Positions 27,171 to 35,705 of a stretch of DNA of 64,000 nucleotides are shown here, in pieces. Position 1 is the first letter of the stretch; each line of letters starts with the position of its first letter. The notes under the pieces are model-generated. The model saw only the letters and a program-made list of their open reading frames with translations, was not told the origin of the DNA and did not search any database. Both the position numbers and the translations under genes were made by a program. The stretch comes from Sneathiella litorea (GTDB lineage: Bacteria > Pseudomonadota > Alphaproteobacteria > Sneathiellales > Sneathiellaceae): contig NZ_WTUW01000001.1 in the NCBI RefSeq assembly GCF_009882915.1, positions 62,357 to 126,356 of the forward strand, written 5' to 3'.

Positions 27171-27785
27171 TTATAACTGCTCTTTTATTTTGGATGCCAT
27201 TTCCTCCGGCGGCGTACCGAAGGAAAAAACCGTAATCAATTCCCCATCACGCCCCATCAGATATGTGAAAGAGGTATGATCCACGAGATAATAATCAGGA
27301 TCATCATTGTCCTGCTTCTGCGCATAGACACGGTATTTCTTCACGACGTCCTTGATATCGGCCACCTCGCCCGTTAATCCGACAAGTGACGGATGAAAGG
27401 CTGACACAAATTCAGCCATGATTTCGGGCGTGTCACGCTCAGGATCGACGGTGATAAATGCGGGCACTACTTCATCTGCGTCATCGCCGAGTTCTTCCAT
27501 AGCGAGAGAAATTGTCTGCATTTCAGTTGGACAAACATCGGGACAATTCGTGAAGCCAAAAAAGATCAGAAGAAACTTGCCCTTGAAGTCCTCGTCAGTG
27601 ACTGTCTCACCGCTATGATTAACGAGTGAGAAGGATCCGCCTATTTGCGGGACCCCGACAACAACGGAAGAACCCCCGGATTTTTCCTGGCCTATGCCCG
27701 GCAAACTATCGGTTATCCAAAGCCCAATTGCTGCGGCACTGATTAGCAGGAAAAAAGCTATTAAAACTGAAAAAATTTTGTTCAT
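27171..27785 (-). CDS. SCO1/SenC family copper-binding protein
   Basis: Membrane-anchored thioredoxin-fold protein that inserts copper into the CuA site of cytochrome c oxidase. The 204 residues have an N-terminal anchor (residues ~5-25), the CXXXC metal site in [14 protein letters not shown], and the conserved His in [23 protein letters not shown] is the first beta strand of the thioredoxin fold. It is the first gene of a two-gene copper operon with PCu(A)C. No oxidase subunit gene is in the window. Confidence 0.95.
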   Translation of the reverse strand: MNKIFSVLIAFFLLISAAAIGLWITDSLPGIGQEKSGGSSVVVGVPQIGGSFSLVNHSGETVTDEDFKGKFLLIFFGFTNCPDVCPTEMQTISLAMEELGDDADEVVPAFITVDPERDTPEIMAEFVSAFHPSLVGLTGEVADIKDVVKKYRVYAQKQDNDDPDYYLVDHTSFTYLMGRDGELITVFSFGTPPEEMASKIKEQL

Positions 27786-28014
27786 ATGACTTCGAGTTTT
27801 TCTAGTTGTCGATCAACCTTTAGGATTTCCAAACCATGCATAATTCGTCCAAGTAGCGATCTCAAGCTTAAATGGCATTATGCGTCATTCTAACGCAGGG
27901 CATGTCATACTTTTTAGTTTAGGCGATTGACCCTTTTTATTTCTGGAGATAACCTGTTCGTGCGCGAATAATTTTTTCTCTGCCCGCGCTTAATTTTTGG
28001 CACCAAGTAATTAT

Positions 28015-28965
28015 ATGAGCGTTTTTATAGCGAAGCGAGTATTGACGTTGATTGCGACGCTAATTGGCGCGTCAATCGTTATTTTTCTCGTCATGGAAAT
28101 TCTGCCGGGCGATCCTGCCCTGGTGATATTGGGCGTCGATGCGTCCGATGAAGCCGTTCTTGCTCTAACTAAAGAACTGGGACTCGACCGACCACCCCTC
28201 TTGCGCTACTGGGGCTGGATTACCGGAATTTTACAAGGGGAACTAGGCAATAGTTACGCCTATAAGGTTCCGGTCTGGGAGCTGGTGGAAGGCGCCCTTC
28301 TGATCACTATTCCGCTCGCAGTGATGTCCATTTTTCTCAGTATCATTTTTGCACTTGTCGTAGGGCTTTATGCAGCCGCCAACCATAACAAGGCGGGAGA
28401 TATCACTCTCATGGGCATCAGCCAGCTTGGTATTTCAATCCCGAACTTTTGGCTCGCCATCCTCCTGATAATGCTGTTCGCGATTGAGCTGCGCTGGCTA
28501 CCGGCTGGAGGATTCCCGGGATGGAAGGATGGCATATGGGTATGCCTCAAGGCTTTGTTGTTACCTTCCCTTGCGCTCGCAACAGTCGTCGGTGCCATTT
28601 TGGCCCGGATCACGCGCTCCTCCGTTTTAGAGGTATTCCGCGAGGACTATGTTCGTACTGCCCGCGCCAAGGGATTGAGTCAACGCGCAACGCTGTGGCG
28701 GCATGTTTTGCGGAATGCATTGATCCCCGTCCTGACGGTTACGGGTATTCAGTTCGCAGCGCTCCTCACGGGTACCGTTGTGGTCGAAAATGTATTCCAT
28801 ATTCCCGGACTTGGCTCGCTCGTCCTGAAAGCGATTAACAACCGCGATACAATTGTAGTTGAAAATGTCGTGCTGTTGCTGGCTACCATGATAATCGTGG
28901 TGAATTTTGCTGTAGATATTCTTTATGCGGTCATAGATCCAAGACTTAAGGCGCATGATATATGA
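28015..28965 (+). CDS. Peptide/nickel-type ABC transporter permease (DppB-like)
   Basis: Inner-membrane permease, 316 residues with about six helices. It begins MSVFIAKRVLTLIATLIGAS and contains the EAA loop VRTARAKGLSQRATLWRHVLRNA that contacts the ATPases, ending LYAVIDPRLK, all as in DppB/OppB. ATG 28015 is preferred to a TTG 18 bp upstream. It is first in a four-gene transporter operon (two permeases, two ATPases) whose genes overlap or abut. No substrate-binding protein gene is found on either side. Confidence 0.92.
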   Translation: MSVFIAKRVLTLIATLIGASIVIFLVMEILPGDPALVILGVDASDEAVLALTKELGLDRPPLLRYWGWITGILQGELGNSYAYKVPVWELVEGALLITIPLAVMSIFLSIIFALVVGLYAAANHNKAGDITLMGISQLGISIPNFWLAILLIMLFAIELRWLPAGGFPGWKDGIWVCLKALLLPSLALATVVGAILARITRSSVLEVFREDYVRTARAKGLSQRATLWRHVLRNALIPVLTVTGIQFAALLTGTVVVENVFHIPGLGSLVLKAINNRDTIVVENVVLLLATMIIVVNFAVDILYAVIDPRLKAHDI

Positions 28966-29813
28966 GTGAAGATCAGTCCCTCACCTTTTTCAGCCGATGT
29001 CTGCGCAGCCGTAGCTTCATGGTAGGTGGGCTGATGACGGCATTCTTACTAGTTTGTGCGGCAATCTCTCTCTTTTGGACCCCCGGGTCTGCTTATGATA
29101 TCACCATCACAAACCGCTTCCTGCCACCGTCCGCCGCACATTGGTTGGGAACAGACCAGTTCGGACGTGATATCGCGTCCATGTTGATGACCGGGACACA
29201 GAACTCGATCGTCGTGGCAGTCGTGGCCGTCTCGATAGGACTTTCCATCGGCGTGAGTCTCGGGCTTCTCGCGGCCGCGAAACGTGGCTGGACAGAAGAA
29301 ATCATCATGCGGCTTTCGGACTTTTCATTCGCATTCCCGGCCATCCTGTCGGCAATTATGCTCACGGCTATCCTCGGGCCGGGTGGTGTGAATTCAATCC
29401 TCGCCATCGGGCTTTATAATATTCCGGTTTTTGCGAGACTTACCCGCGGTACAGCCAATTCAATATGGACACGGGAATTCGTAATGGCCGCACGCGCATC
29501 AGGGAAAGGACGTTTTCGCATCACGTTTGAACATGTCCTGCCCAACATCCTGTCTATAATCATCGTGCAGGCAACGATCCTGTTTGCAATTGCGATTCTG
29601 GCGGAGGCAGCGTTATCGTATCTTGGCTTGGGGACACAGCCTCCTGAGCCCTCTTGGGGACGCATGCTGAACGAAGCACAAACCTTGATGTTTCTTGATC
29701 CGATGCAGGCTGTATACCCCGGCCTAGCCATTGCGATCGCCGTTTTCGGTCTTAATCTGCTCGGCGATGGATTGCGGGATGTCCTGGACCCCAGATTGTC
29801 GAGGAAACGCTAA
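28962..29813 (+). CDS. Peptide/nickel-type ABC transporter permease (DppC-like)
   Basis: Second permease, 283 residues, starting within the stop of the previous gene (ATGA overlap). Visible landmarks are an N-terminal helix (SFMVGGLMTAFLLVCA), LGTDQFGRDIASMLMTGTQNS and the EAA loop EFVMAARASGKGRFRITFEH, ending DVLDPRLSRKR. The pairing with the upstream permease and two downstream ATPases is the standard heteromeric layout for dipeptide/oligopeptide importers. Substrate could also be nickel, opines or glutathione-like compounds. Confidence 0.92.
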   Translation: MSEDQSLTFFSRCLRSRSFMVGGLMTAFLLVCAAISLFWTPGSAYDITITNRFLPPSAAHWLGTDQFGRDIASMLMTGTQNSIVVAVVAVSIGLSIGVSLGLLAAAKRGWTEEIIMRLSDFSFAFPAILSAIMLTAILGPGGVNSILAIGLYNIPVFARLTRGTANSIWTREFVMAARASGKGRFRITFEHVLPNILSIIIVQATILFAIAILAEAALSYLGLGTQPPEPSWGRMLNEAQTLMFLDPMQAVYPGLAIAIAVFGLNLLGDGLRDVLDPRLSRKR

Positions 29814-30809
29814 ATGAGTTTGCTTAACATCAACAACCTGTCCGTTATTCTTGAAACTAATAAAGGACCAGCCCGTGCTGTTCGCAACCTGAGTTTCCGA
29901 CTGGAAAAGGGGGAGACACTGGGCATTGTTGGCGAGAGTGGATGTGGCAAATCCATGGCCGCATTAGCATTGATGGGGCTTTTGCCGGAACGGAGCAAGA
30001 CCGAGGGACAGATCAAGCTCGATGGGCAAAATCTCCTTGAAAAAGACGATCAGGAAATGTGCCAAATCCGCGGCAATCGGCTGGCCATGATTTTTCAGGA
30101 ACCCATGACCTCCCTCAATCCGGTTCATACGGTTGGGAACCAAATCATGGAACCTTTGCGCCTACACAGGAATATGTCGGAGAGTGACGCAAAGGTCGAG
30201 ACCCTTCGCCTTCTTGATCGGGTGGGCATTCCCAACCCTCAAGCCCGGTTTGACAATTATCCGCATCAACTCTCCGGCGGGCAGCGCCAGCGTGTCATGA
30301 TTGCGATCGCCCTTTCCTGCCAGCCCGATGTTCTGATCGCGGATGAACCAACTACCGCATTGGATGTCACAATTCAGGACCAAATCCTTGACCTCATCCA
30401 GACACTCGTTCGTGAAGAAGGGATGTCCCTTATTCTGATTTCCCACGACCTGGGCGTTATTTCAGAAAATACTGATAACATACTGGTCATGTATGGCGGC
30501 GCCGCGGTGGAAACAGGCAAGACCGAGCAGATATTTGATGAATTGATCCATCCCTATACGCAAGGGCTTTTTGCCGCGATGCCTAAACTTGGGCGGGCGA
30601 AAAACAGGCGCCTTGTAACCATTCCCGGGACCGTGCCGGACCTGATCAGCATGCCAATGGGATGTACTTTCACGGACCGGTGCCCCCTTGCAACGGAGGT
30701 TTGCCAAAATACCCCGCCGCCTGTTGTAGAGGTAAAGTCGAAACATTTCGTTGCCTGTCACCATCTGGATGAAGCGCGCGACCGTAAAACAGAGGAGTTG
30801 TTCTCATGA
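29814..30809 (+). CDS. Peptide ABC transporter ATP-binding protein (DppD-like)
   Basis: First ATPase subunit, 331 residues, starting at the base after the permease stop. Walker A GESGCGKS (about residue 40), signature [16 protein letters not shown], Walker [15 protein letters not shown] and H-loop ISHDLG are complete. The C-terminal oligopeptide-transporter extension includes [14 protein letters not shown], whose cysteines probably bind an iron-sulfur cluster or zinc. The next gene overlaps by 4 bp (ATGA). Confidence 0.95.
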   Translation: MSLLNINNLSVILETNKGPARAVRNLSFRLEKGETLGIVGESGCGKSMAALALMGLLPERSKTEGQIKLDGQNLLEKDDQEMCQIRGNRLAMIFQEPMTSLNPVHTVGNQIMEPLRLHRNMSESDAKVETLRLLDRVGIPNPQARFDNYPHQLSGGQRQRVMIAIALSCQPDVLIADEPTTALDVTIQDQILDLIQTLVREEGMSLILISHDLGVISENTDNILVMYGGAAVETGKTEQIFDELIHPYTQGLFAAMPKLGRAKNRRLVTIPGTVPDLISMPMGCTFTDRCPLATEVCQNTPPPVVEVKSKHFVACHHLDEARDRKTEELFS

Positions 30810-31822
30810 CCACAGAGAGCCACCCCGTTCCGGTTCTGGAGGTTCACGACCTGGTGCGCCATTATCGTCTGCCGCGGGAAAGCCTGTTTGCTGAGCCTGG
30901 CCACGTTTATGCACTGAATGGCGTTACCTTCGAAATCCAGAAAGGAAAAAGCTTTGGCATCGTTGGGGAGAGCGGTTGTGGCAAGTCCACGCTCGCACGC
31001 AATGTCATGGCGCTGGAAGACACTGATTCCGGTTCAGTAAAAATATTAGGGAAAGAAGTCATCGGCCTCAGCTTCGATCAACTTCGCCCGCTCCGTCGGC
31101 ATTTCCAGATGGTTTTTCAGGACCCATACGGCTCTCTTGATCCGCATCACAATGTGGGCCGGATTGTCGCCGAACCCCTTGCCGCACTTGGTGCCATTTC
31201 AAAGGCCGAACGCGAAAGCCGGGTTAGTACAGTACTCCAATCTGTTGGCTTGAAGCCACAGGACGTAAGTAAATATCCTCACGAATTTTCCGGCGGTCAG
31301 CGTCAGCGAATTGCCATTGCACGCGCATTGATCACCCATCCAGAACTCATCGTCGCGGACGAACCCGTCTCCGCACTTGATGTCTCGGTCCAGGCTCAGG
31401 TTCTGAATCTTCTAAAGGATCTACAGGACGAGTTTGGCGTCACCTATATGTTTATCAGCCATGATCTCGCCGTTGTTGAATATCTATGTGACGAGGTGGC
31501 GGTCATGTATCTGGGAGAAATTGTCGAAAAGGGACAGACAGCGGATTTGTTCAGCACCCCTGCCCATCCGTACACACGTATCCTGCTTGATGCGGTACCA
31601 AAACCCGGTTCCGGCCGAAAACGGGAGCGTATTAAGCTCGAGGGCAATGTCACAGGGCAGACGGAAAGACGTATGGGCTGTGCCTTTCAGGATCGCTGTC
31701 CCATGGCGAAAGATATTTGCCACAAGGTCAAGCCACCGTTGAACTCTGTTGGCGAAGCCCATCTAGCGGCCTGTCATTTTTCCGATGAAGTGATGCAAAA
31801 AGCCAAATCGGCAACGCTTTAA
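30806..31822 (+). CDS. Peptide ABC transporter ATP-binding protein (DppF-like)
   Basis: Second ATPase subunit, 338 residues. Walker A GESGCGKS, signature FSGGQRQRIAIARAL, Walker B IVADEPVSALDVS and H-loop ISHDLAVVEYL are intact, and the C-terminal CAFQDRCPMAKDIC motif is typical of DppF/OppF. It is the last gene of the transporter operon and overlaps the convergent cupin gene stop by 3 bp. The absence of a binding-protein gene implies a receptor encoded elsewhere. Confidence 0.95.
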   Translation: MTTESHPVPVLEVHDLVRHYRLPRESLFAEPGHVYALNGVTFEIQKGKSFGIVGESGCGKSTLARNVMALEDTDSGSVKILGKEVIGLSFDQLRPLRRHFQMVFQDPYGSLDPHHNVGRIVAEPLAALGAISKAERESRVSTVLQSVGLKPQDVSKYPHEFSGGQRQRIAIARALITHPELIVADEPVSALDVSVQAQVLNLLKDLQDEFGVTYMFISHDLAVVEYLCDEVAVMYLGEIVEKGQTADLFSTPAHPYTRILLDAVPKPGSGRKRERIKLEGNVTGQTERRMGCAFQDRCPMAKDICHKVKPPLNSVGEAHLAACHFSDEVMQKAKSATL

Positions 31823-32304
31823 TAGGAGGTTCCATCCTTATGCGTGAACTGCCAGTTGCCGTCCGGGCCCAGTGACGCTTTCAAATCATCCTTGGGATAG
31901 CTGCCCTCGTCACCAGGAGTACGGTCTCCAATCTCAAGATAAACAACAACCTTTTCTGTTCGGTTGACAAGTTGATGTGCAAATCCAGCCGCGGGAAAAC
32001 CAGCACAATCGCCGGGCGCCATGAGAATTTCCTCGTTGTCGGCAATAAGTGTCGGCGCGCCCTCCAGGATATAAATAAACTCATCCTGTTTACTATGGCG
32101 GTGAAGGAGAGCAGATTCACTACCAGGAAAGAGTTTTGTCAGATTAACGCCAAAGTTATTGATGCCGAAAATATCGCCAAGTTGACGTTTCTCACGTCCC
32201 TTTACGCGGCTGGCAAAGGGTTCAGGATAATTTGATGGTTTAACCCGTGGAGCCACATCAATTGCCGTGACTGAAATACTGCCCGCTGATTTTTGCTTAT
32301 CCAT
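31819..32304 (-). CDS. Cupin domain-containing protein
   Basis: A 161-residue beta-barrel protein with one cupin domain. Motif 1 is visible as LHRHSKQDEFIYILEG (two His and Glu metal ligands) and motif 2 as AGFPAAGFAHQLVNRT (His). No DNA-binding domain and no signal peptide are present. The start is taken at the second of two adjacent ATGs. It lies convergent to the peptide ABC operon, with msrB 27 bp upstream on the same strand. Function unknown: related proteins are assigned to sugar isomerases, dioxygenases or storage proteins without firm basis. Confidence 0.85.
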   Translation of the reverse strand: MDKQKSAGSISVTAIDVAPRVKPSNYPEPFASRVKGREKRQLGDIFGINNFGVNLTKLFPGSESALLHRHSKQDEFIYILEGAPTLIADNEEILMAPGDCAGFPAAGFAHQLVNRTEKVVVYLEIGDRTPGDEGSYPKDDLKASLGPDGNWQFTHKDGTSY

Positions 32305-32333
32305 CACTCAAATTTCCTACAACTTAAACACCG

Positions 32334-32732
32334 CTATTCTTCTTTCTTAAAATCGAGGGCCGCTGAATTCAGGCAATAACGGAGTCCCGTTGGCTCCGGC
32401 CCATCTGGGAAGACATGGCCAAGATGTCCATCACATTTCCCGCAGATAACCTCTGTTCGGCGCATAAAAAAGCTGCGATCCATAACTTCTTCGACTTTCG
32501 CATTTTCAAGTGGCTTCCAGAAGCTCGGCCAGCCCGTGCCCGAATCAAACTTGGTTTTGGAAGAGAAAAGCGGCTCACCACAGCAGACACAATAGTATGT
32601 GCCATTTTCCTTATTGTCATTATATTTACCGGTGAAGGCGCGTTCCGTGCCCTTTTTCCGGGCAACATTAAATTGTTCTTCCGTCAGCTGGGCGCGCCAT
32701 TCTGCTTCACTCTTTTCTATTTTCTCAGTCAT
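32334..32732 (-). CDS. msrB: Peptide-methionine (R)-S-oxide reductase MsrB
   Basis: Repairs methionine-R-sulfoxide in proteins. The 132 residues contain the zinc cysteines ([11 protein letters not shown] and [10 protein letters not shown]), the [11 protein letters not shown] substrate segment and the catalytic cysteine in [13 protein letters not shown]. Length is normal and there is no export signal, so it is cytoplasmic. It is transcribed away from the DUF2794 gene and probably together with the cupin gene. No msrA is nearby. Confidence 0.97.
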   Translation of the reverse strand: MTEKIEKSEAEWRAQLTEEQFNVARKKGTERAFTGKYNDNKENGTYYCVCCGEPLFSSKTKFDSGTGWPSFWKPLENAKVEEVMDRSFFMRRTEVICGKCDGHLGHVFPDGPEPTGLRYCLNSAALDFKKEE

Positions 32733-32877
32733 TACACATTTCCTCTATCTTGTAGCCCCATTGACCTGTGTCCGGCTCCACCACATATAAGAGATATGGC
32801 TGCATGGGAAAATTCTCAATACTTGACGAATTAATACAGTTGGTCGACAATAATACCCAAGTCAAGCAGGAGATAAA

Positions 32878-33258
32878 ATGAGCGAGGTTGTAAGCTTCGA
32901 CGATCACTACTCGGCCCGATCTGCCAAAAATGCGAGATCGGGGACGCAAATACAGAACGTTTTTTTCAATCGAAACGAGCTCAGTCAGATATTACAGGTA
33001 TACGGCCGTATGGTTGCCAAGTCTGAATGGCGCGACTATGCTATTGGCGAGACTAAAAATGCCTGTATATTCGCCATTTTCCACCGCACAGCCGACCATC
33101 CTTTGTTTAAAATATACAAAGAACCCCGCTTGGCCGCAAAGCAAGGCGCCTATGCTGTACTCAGCCAGAATGGCCGCATTCTGAAACGGGGCAAGACTCT
33201 GGCGCAGGTCTTGAAAGTCTTTGATAGCAGGCGATTTCAAGCAATCGACGGCGACTGA
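32878..33258 (+). CDS. DUF2794 domain-containing protein
   Basis: A 126-residue protein of the alphaproteobacterial DUF2794 family. Recognised by FFNRNELSQILQVYGRMVAK, SEWRDYAIG, FAIFHRTADHPLFKIYKEPR and KQGAYAVLSQNGRILKRG. The ATG has AGGAGA upstream. There is no known function; the family is widely conserved in Rhodospirillales and Rhizobiales, which argues for a housekeeping role. It is a useful marker of the alphaproteobacterial origin of the window. Confidence 0.88.
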   Translation: MSEVVSFDDHYSARSAKNARSGTQIQNVFFNRNELSQILQVYGRMVAKSEWRDYAIGETKNACIFAIFHRTADHPLFKIYKEPRLAAKQGAYAVLSQNGRILKRGKTLAQVLKVFDSRRFQAIDGD

Positions 33259-33359
33259 CGCCGTTCACGCAAGGGTGAAGCCCTTTGATTTGAATATTCT
33301 GCAATTTTATTGAAATTTAGGTCCTAACGGAAACCTTCTACAGGAAACGGACCAAAATC

Positions 33360-33866
33360 ATGCAATGGACTTTCTCCCTTCTTTTATCCGCTTTGACGGC
33401 AATGATGTTTTCCCCTCTTTTTGCAACCATTTCGCTTGCCGCTTCTGAAGATGTGACAATCATAAATCTAACCCAGACTGCCTGTCAGTTTGTCGAATCC
33501 GAAAATGGCATTGATCACGGATATACATCATCCGAACAGGCGGATTGCGAAGAAATAAACGCAAAAACCGGCGCAGAACGCCTGGCTAACGCCGAGGTGC
33601 TGACTCTCAAGCCCGGTAAGTATATTTTCCGCGTGACGAACAAGAATGTACCCTATTCGCTTGGGTTCTGGGTACGCGAGAAGGATTACAACTGGGCAAA
33701 CCCGTTACACAAACTCAACAAGACCAGTGTTTCCGGCGGTGGCCTCGATACCGGCACAACACTGGATTATGAAGTGGAGTTAAAAGAAGGTGAGTATCTC
33801 TACTCCTGCCCACTCAACACAACCCCGGACTATAAACTGGTTGTTGAGAGCTCGACTAAATCTTAA
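33360..33866 (+). CDS. Exported protein of unknown function (cupredoxin-like beta sandwich?)
   Basis: I do not recognise this protein. It has 168 residues, with a signal peptide (residues ~1-27, ending near SLAASEDV). The mature part has four cysteines in TACQFVES, ADCEE and YSCPLNTTPDYKL, and strand-like stretches EVLTLKPGKYIFRVTNKNV and TLDYEVELKEGEYLYSCP reminiscent of cupredoxins. The His/Met copper ligands of that fold are not evident, so any copper role is doubtful. It is followed by a convergent Mpo1-like gene. Disulfide bonding in the periplasm is plausible. Confidence 0.7.
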   Translation: MQWTFSLLLSALTAMMFSPLFATISLAASEDVTIINLTQTACQFVESENGIDHGYTSSEQADCEEINAKTGAERLANAEVLTLKPGKYIFRVTNKNVPYSLGFWVREKDYNWANPLHKLNKTSVSGGGLDTGTTLDYEVELKEGEYLYSCPLNTTPDYKLVVESSTKS

Positions 33867-34362
33867 TATTCAGCTTGCGATAAAGGAAACTTATCAGCCA
33901 GGCGGGCCCGATCAATAAAAATTGCACATCCTTAAAGAACGAGGGTTTCTTGCCCTCGATCTTGTGTCCGATGAACTGAAAAATCCAGGCTATCACGAAA
34001 GCGCCAATAGCAAATTGCCAGAGCGCTAGGCTAAACGGTGGTGCGCTCATATAAAGCTGGACCACACCAATGCAAAGCAGGGCAAACAATGCCATCCCAA
34101 TTGCCAATGTCCAGGATAAGACCGCGTAATAAATAATGGTCAGCAACAAGGCAATTGTCGCCCAGTTCAGATAGGGAACACTGTTTAAGCTTTCAGGCAC
34201 AGGGATGATCCAGAGAAGCGCAACAATCGTCCAGACAATGACTGGAACTGCAATCCAGTGGATCAGCTTATTGGTACCGTTCTGATGGCTCGCGCCATAT
34301 TCGTTAAGCAAAGCGAAAATACGGCGGTTCCCGCCCTTTTGCGCAATTTGCGGCCTGACCAT
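33856..34362 (-). CDS. Mpo1-like / DUF962 membrane protein
   Basis: Membrane protein of the YGL010w/Mpo1 family, 168 residues. It begins with the conserved FALLNEYGASHQNGTNKLIHW segment (NEY..SH..N), has four hydrophobic helices and a mid-C-terminal FQFIGHKIEGKKPSFFKD with HxxE. In yeast the relative is a dioxygenase for alpha-oxidation of 2-hydroxy fatty acids, using conserved His. ATG 34362 follows GGGAGGGG; an upstream in-frame ATG is less likely. It lies between a TTC38-like gene (same strand, upstream) and the exported protein gene. Confidence 0.88.
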   Translation of the reverse strand: MVRPQIAQKGGNRRIFALLNEYGASHQNGTNKLIHWIAVPVIVWTIVALLWIIPVPESLNSVPYLNWATIALLLTIIYYAVLSWTLAIGMALFALLCIGVVQLYMSAPPFSLALWQFAIGAFVIAWIFQFIGHKIEGKKPSFFKDVQFLLIGPAWLISFLYRKLNIKI

Positions 34363-34388
34363 GGTCCCCTCCCAATGTCGCACCTTTT

Positions 34389-35702
34389 TTAGTGGCGGCT
34401 CTTCGCCCGTGCCAACAACCGAGCATCCATGGGAACATCTTGACGGAAATTTACGCGTGCTTCAAGTACCGGCAGGGCTTCGTCATAATTCCCGGCGTTT
34501 AGAAGGCTGGTGAGCCAGGCAAGCTCAAACAAGTCGCGCTGTGCATGACTACCGCCAATTTCCTGATAGCGCGGCCTTGCCTTGGAGAGCCAGCGAACAG
34601 CATCATGGTAATTACCTTCTGCAATCGCTATGAACCCACGGGTTGAAGGCAGTGCTACATCAGCCCATGATTTCCGGGTAATCTCAGGCGCCACACGCGC
34701 CATTTCTTCAAGTCCCGACATCAATCGTTCCAACGCGTCCCTTTTCCCTCCCCTCGCAAGGGCGTAGCCATAATGCATATCATAGAAAGGTTGGTCATTG
34801 ATCATGCTGCGCGCCGCCACATGATCGCTGATATCCTGCCACCGATTACCGACGTTAACGCCAAGCTGCTCGAGGCGCCAAAGCAGCGAAATTGCATTCA
34901 CCTGATCGAGGCTATAGGTCTTATCGACCCCCCAGACTTTCTCATCATACAATTTAAGCGGTGTCTCGAAATCCTCCTGCTCCAGGTAAAAGAGCGCCTG
35001 ATGCCACCAGTTATGGGTAAACATAAAACTGTTACGATCCTCCCACTCATTAGAGAGGTCCTGCATCCATTTGATGCCTTCGTCATGGCGCCCCTGAGTC
35101 AACATGACATGCGCTACCGCATGGTGGGCCCAAGGTTCCTTCCGCTGCATCTCGGTCGCTTTTCGCCCATCTTCCTCCGCAAGCTCCAGCATGCTCGACT
35201 GCTCGCGACCGAAGGCACGCATTCCATGGACATATGCACAAGCTTTATGGCGATCAAAAACAGAATCAGCGATCCAGAGCATGGCCTCGTCATCACCAAT
35301 ATTGAAATAGGAATTCTGTCCGAATTTTGCAGCAAAGAGATCGCCCGGATGATCAGTGACCAGTTCGCGCAGTTTCTTCAACAGGTTTCCGACTTCCTGG
35401 TCACAAAGGTCGAATACTGCTGCCGTAAACAACCTTTCACGGTCTGTCGCCTTGCTGAGCGCGGATTTTGCCTGAGCGTAATATTTCCCGGCAATTTCAC
35501 GACCTTCTGGCGTTTCCATGAAAATGCCTAGCATAGCCGCATAGGCGGCGGCGATGGCACAATCCGGATCATTGTCGGCGGCATCAAAAATAGGGGCGAA
35601 ATCCGTCCCAAAGCCGATAAAGCTGTCCATGAACCGGTTAATCGCATCGATTGTCTGATCAGACTGCGTGCTCACCTGATTTCCGAACATATCCTCGCGC
35701 AT
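34389..35702 (-). CDS. Tetratricopeptide repeat protein, TTC38 family
   Basis: A 437-residue soluble helical protein. Repeats of TPR type run through the whole length: AMLGIFMETPEGREIAGKYY, then PWAHHAVAHVMLTQGRHDEG, FTHNWWHQALFYLEQED and GFIAIAEGNYHDAVRWL. The HAVAHV and HNWWHQALF stretches match the eukaryotic/bacterial TTC38 family, whose function is unknown. It starts 4 bp after the M81 peptidase stop, so the two are co-transcribed, and the Mpo1-like gene follows by 26 bp. Confidence 0.85.
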   Translation of the reverse strand: MREDMFGNQVSTQSDQTIDAINRFMDSFIGFGTDFAPIFDAADNDPDCAIAAAYAAMLGIFMETPEGREIAGKYYAQAKSALSKATDRERLFTAAVFDLCDQEVGNLLKKLRELVTDHPGDLFAAKFGQNSYFNIGDDEAMLWIADSVFDRHKACAYVHGMRAFGREQSSMLELAEEDGRKATEMQRKEPWAHHAVAHVMLTQGRHDEGIKWMQDLSNEWEDRNSFMFTHNWWHQALFYLEQEDFETPLKLYDEKVWGVDKTYSLDQVNAISLLWRLEQLGVNVGNRWQDISDHVAARSMINDQPFYDMHYGYALARGGKRDALERLMSGLEEMARVAPEITRKSWADVALPSTRGFIAIAEGNYHDAVRWLSKARPRYQEIGGSHAQRDLFELAWLTSLLNAGNYDEALPVLEARVNFRQDVPMDARLLARAKSRH

Positions 35703-35705
35703 TGG

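Noticed and set aside
34773-35531. Open frame of 252 codons opposite the TTC38-like gene
   Set aside because: It is a codon-bias shadow of a complete TPR-protein gene and its translation shows no recognisable domain.
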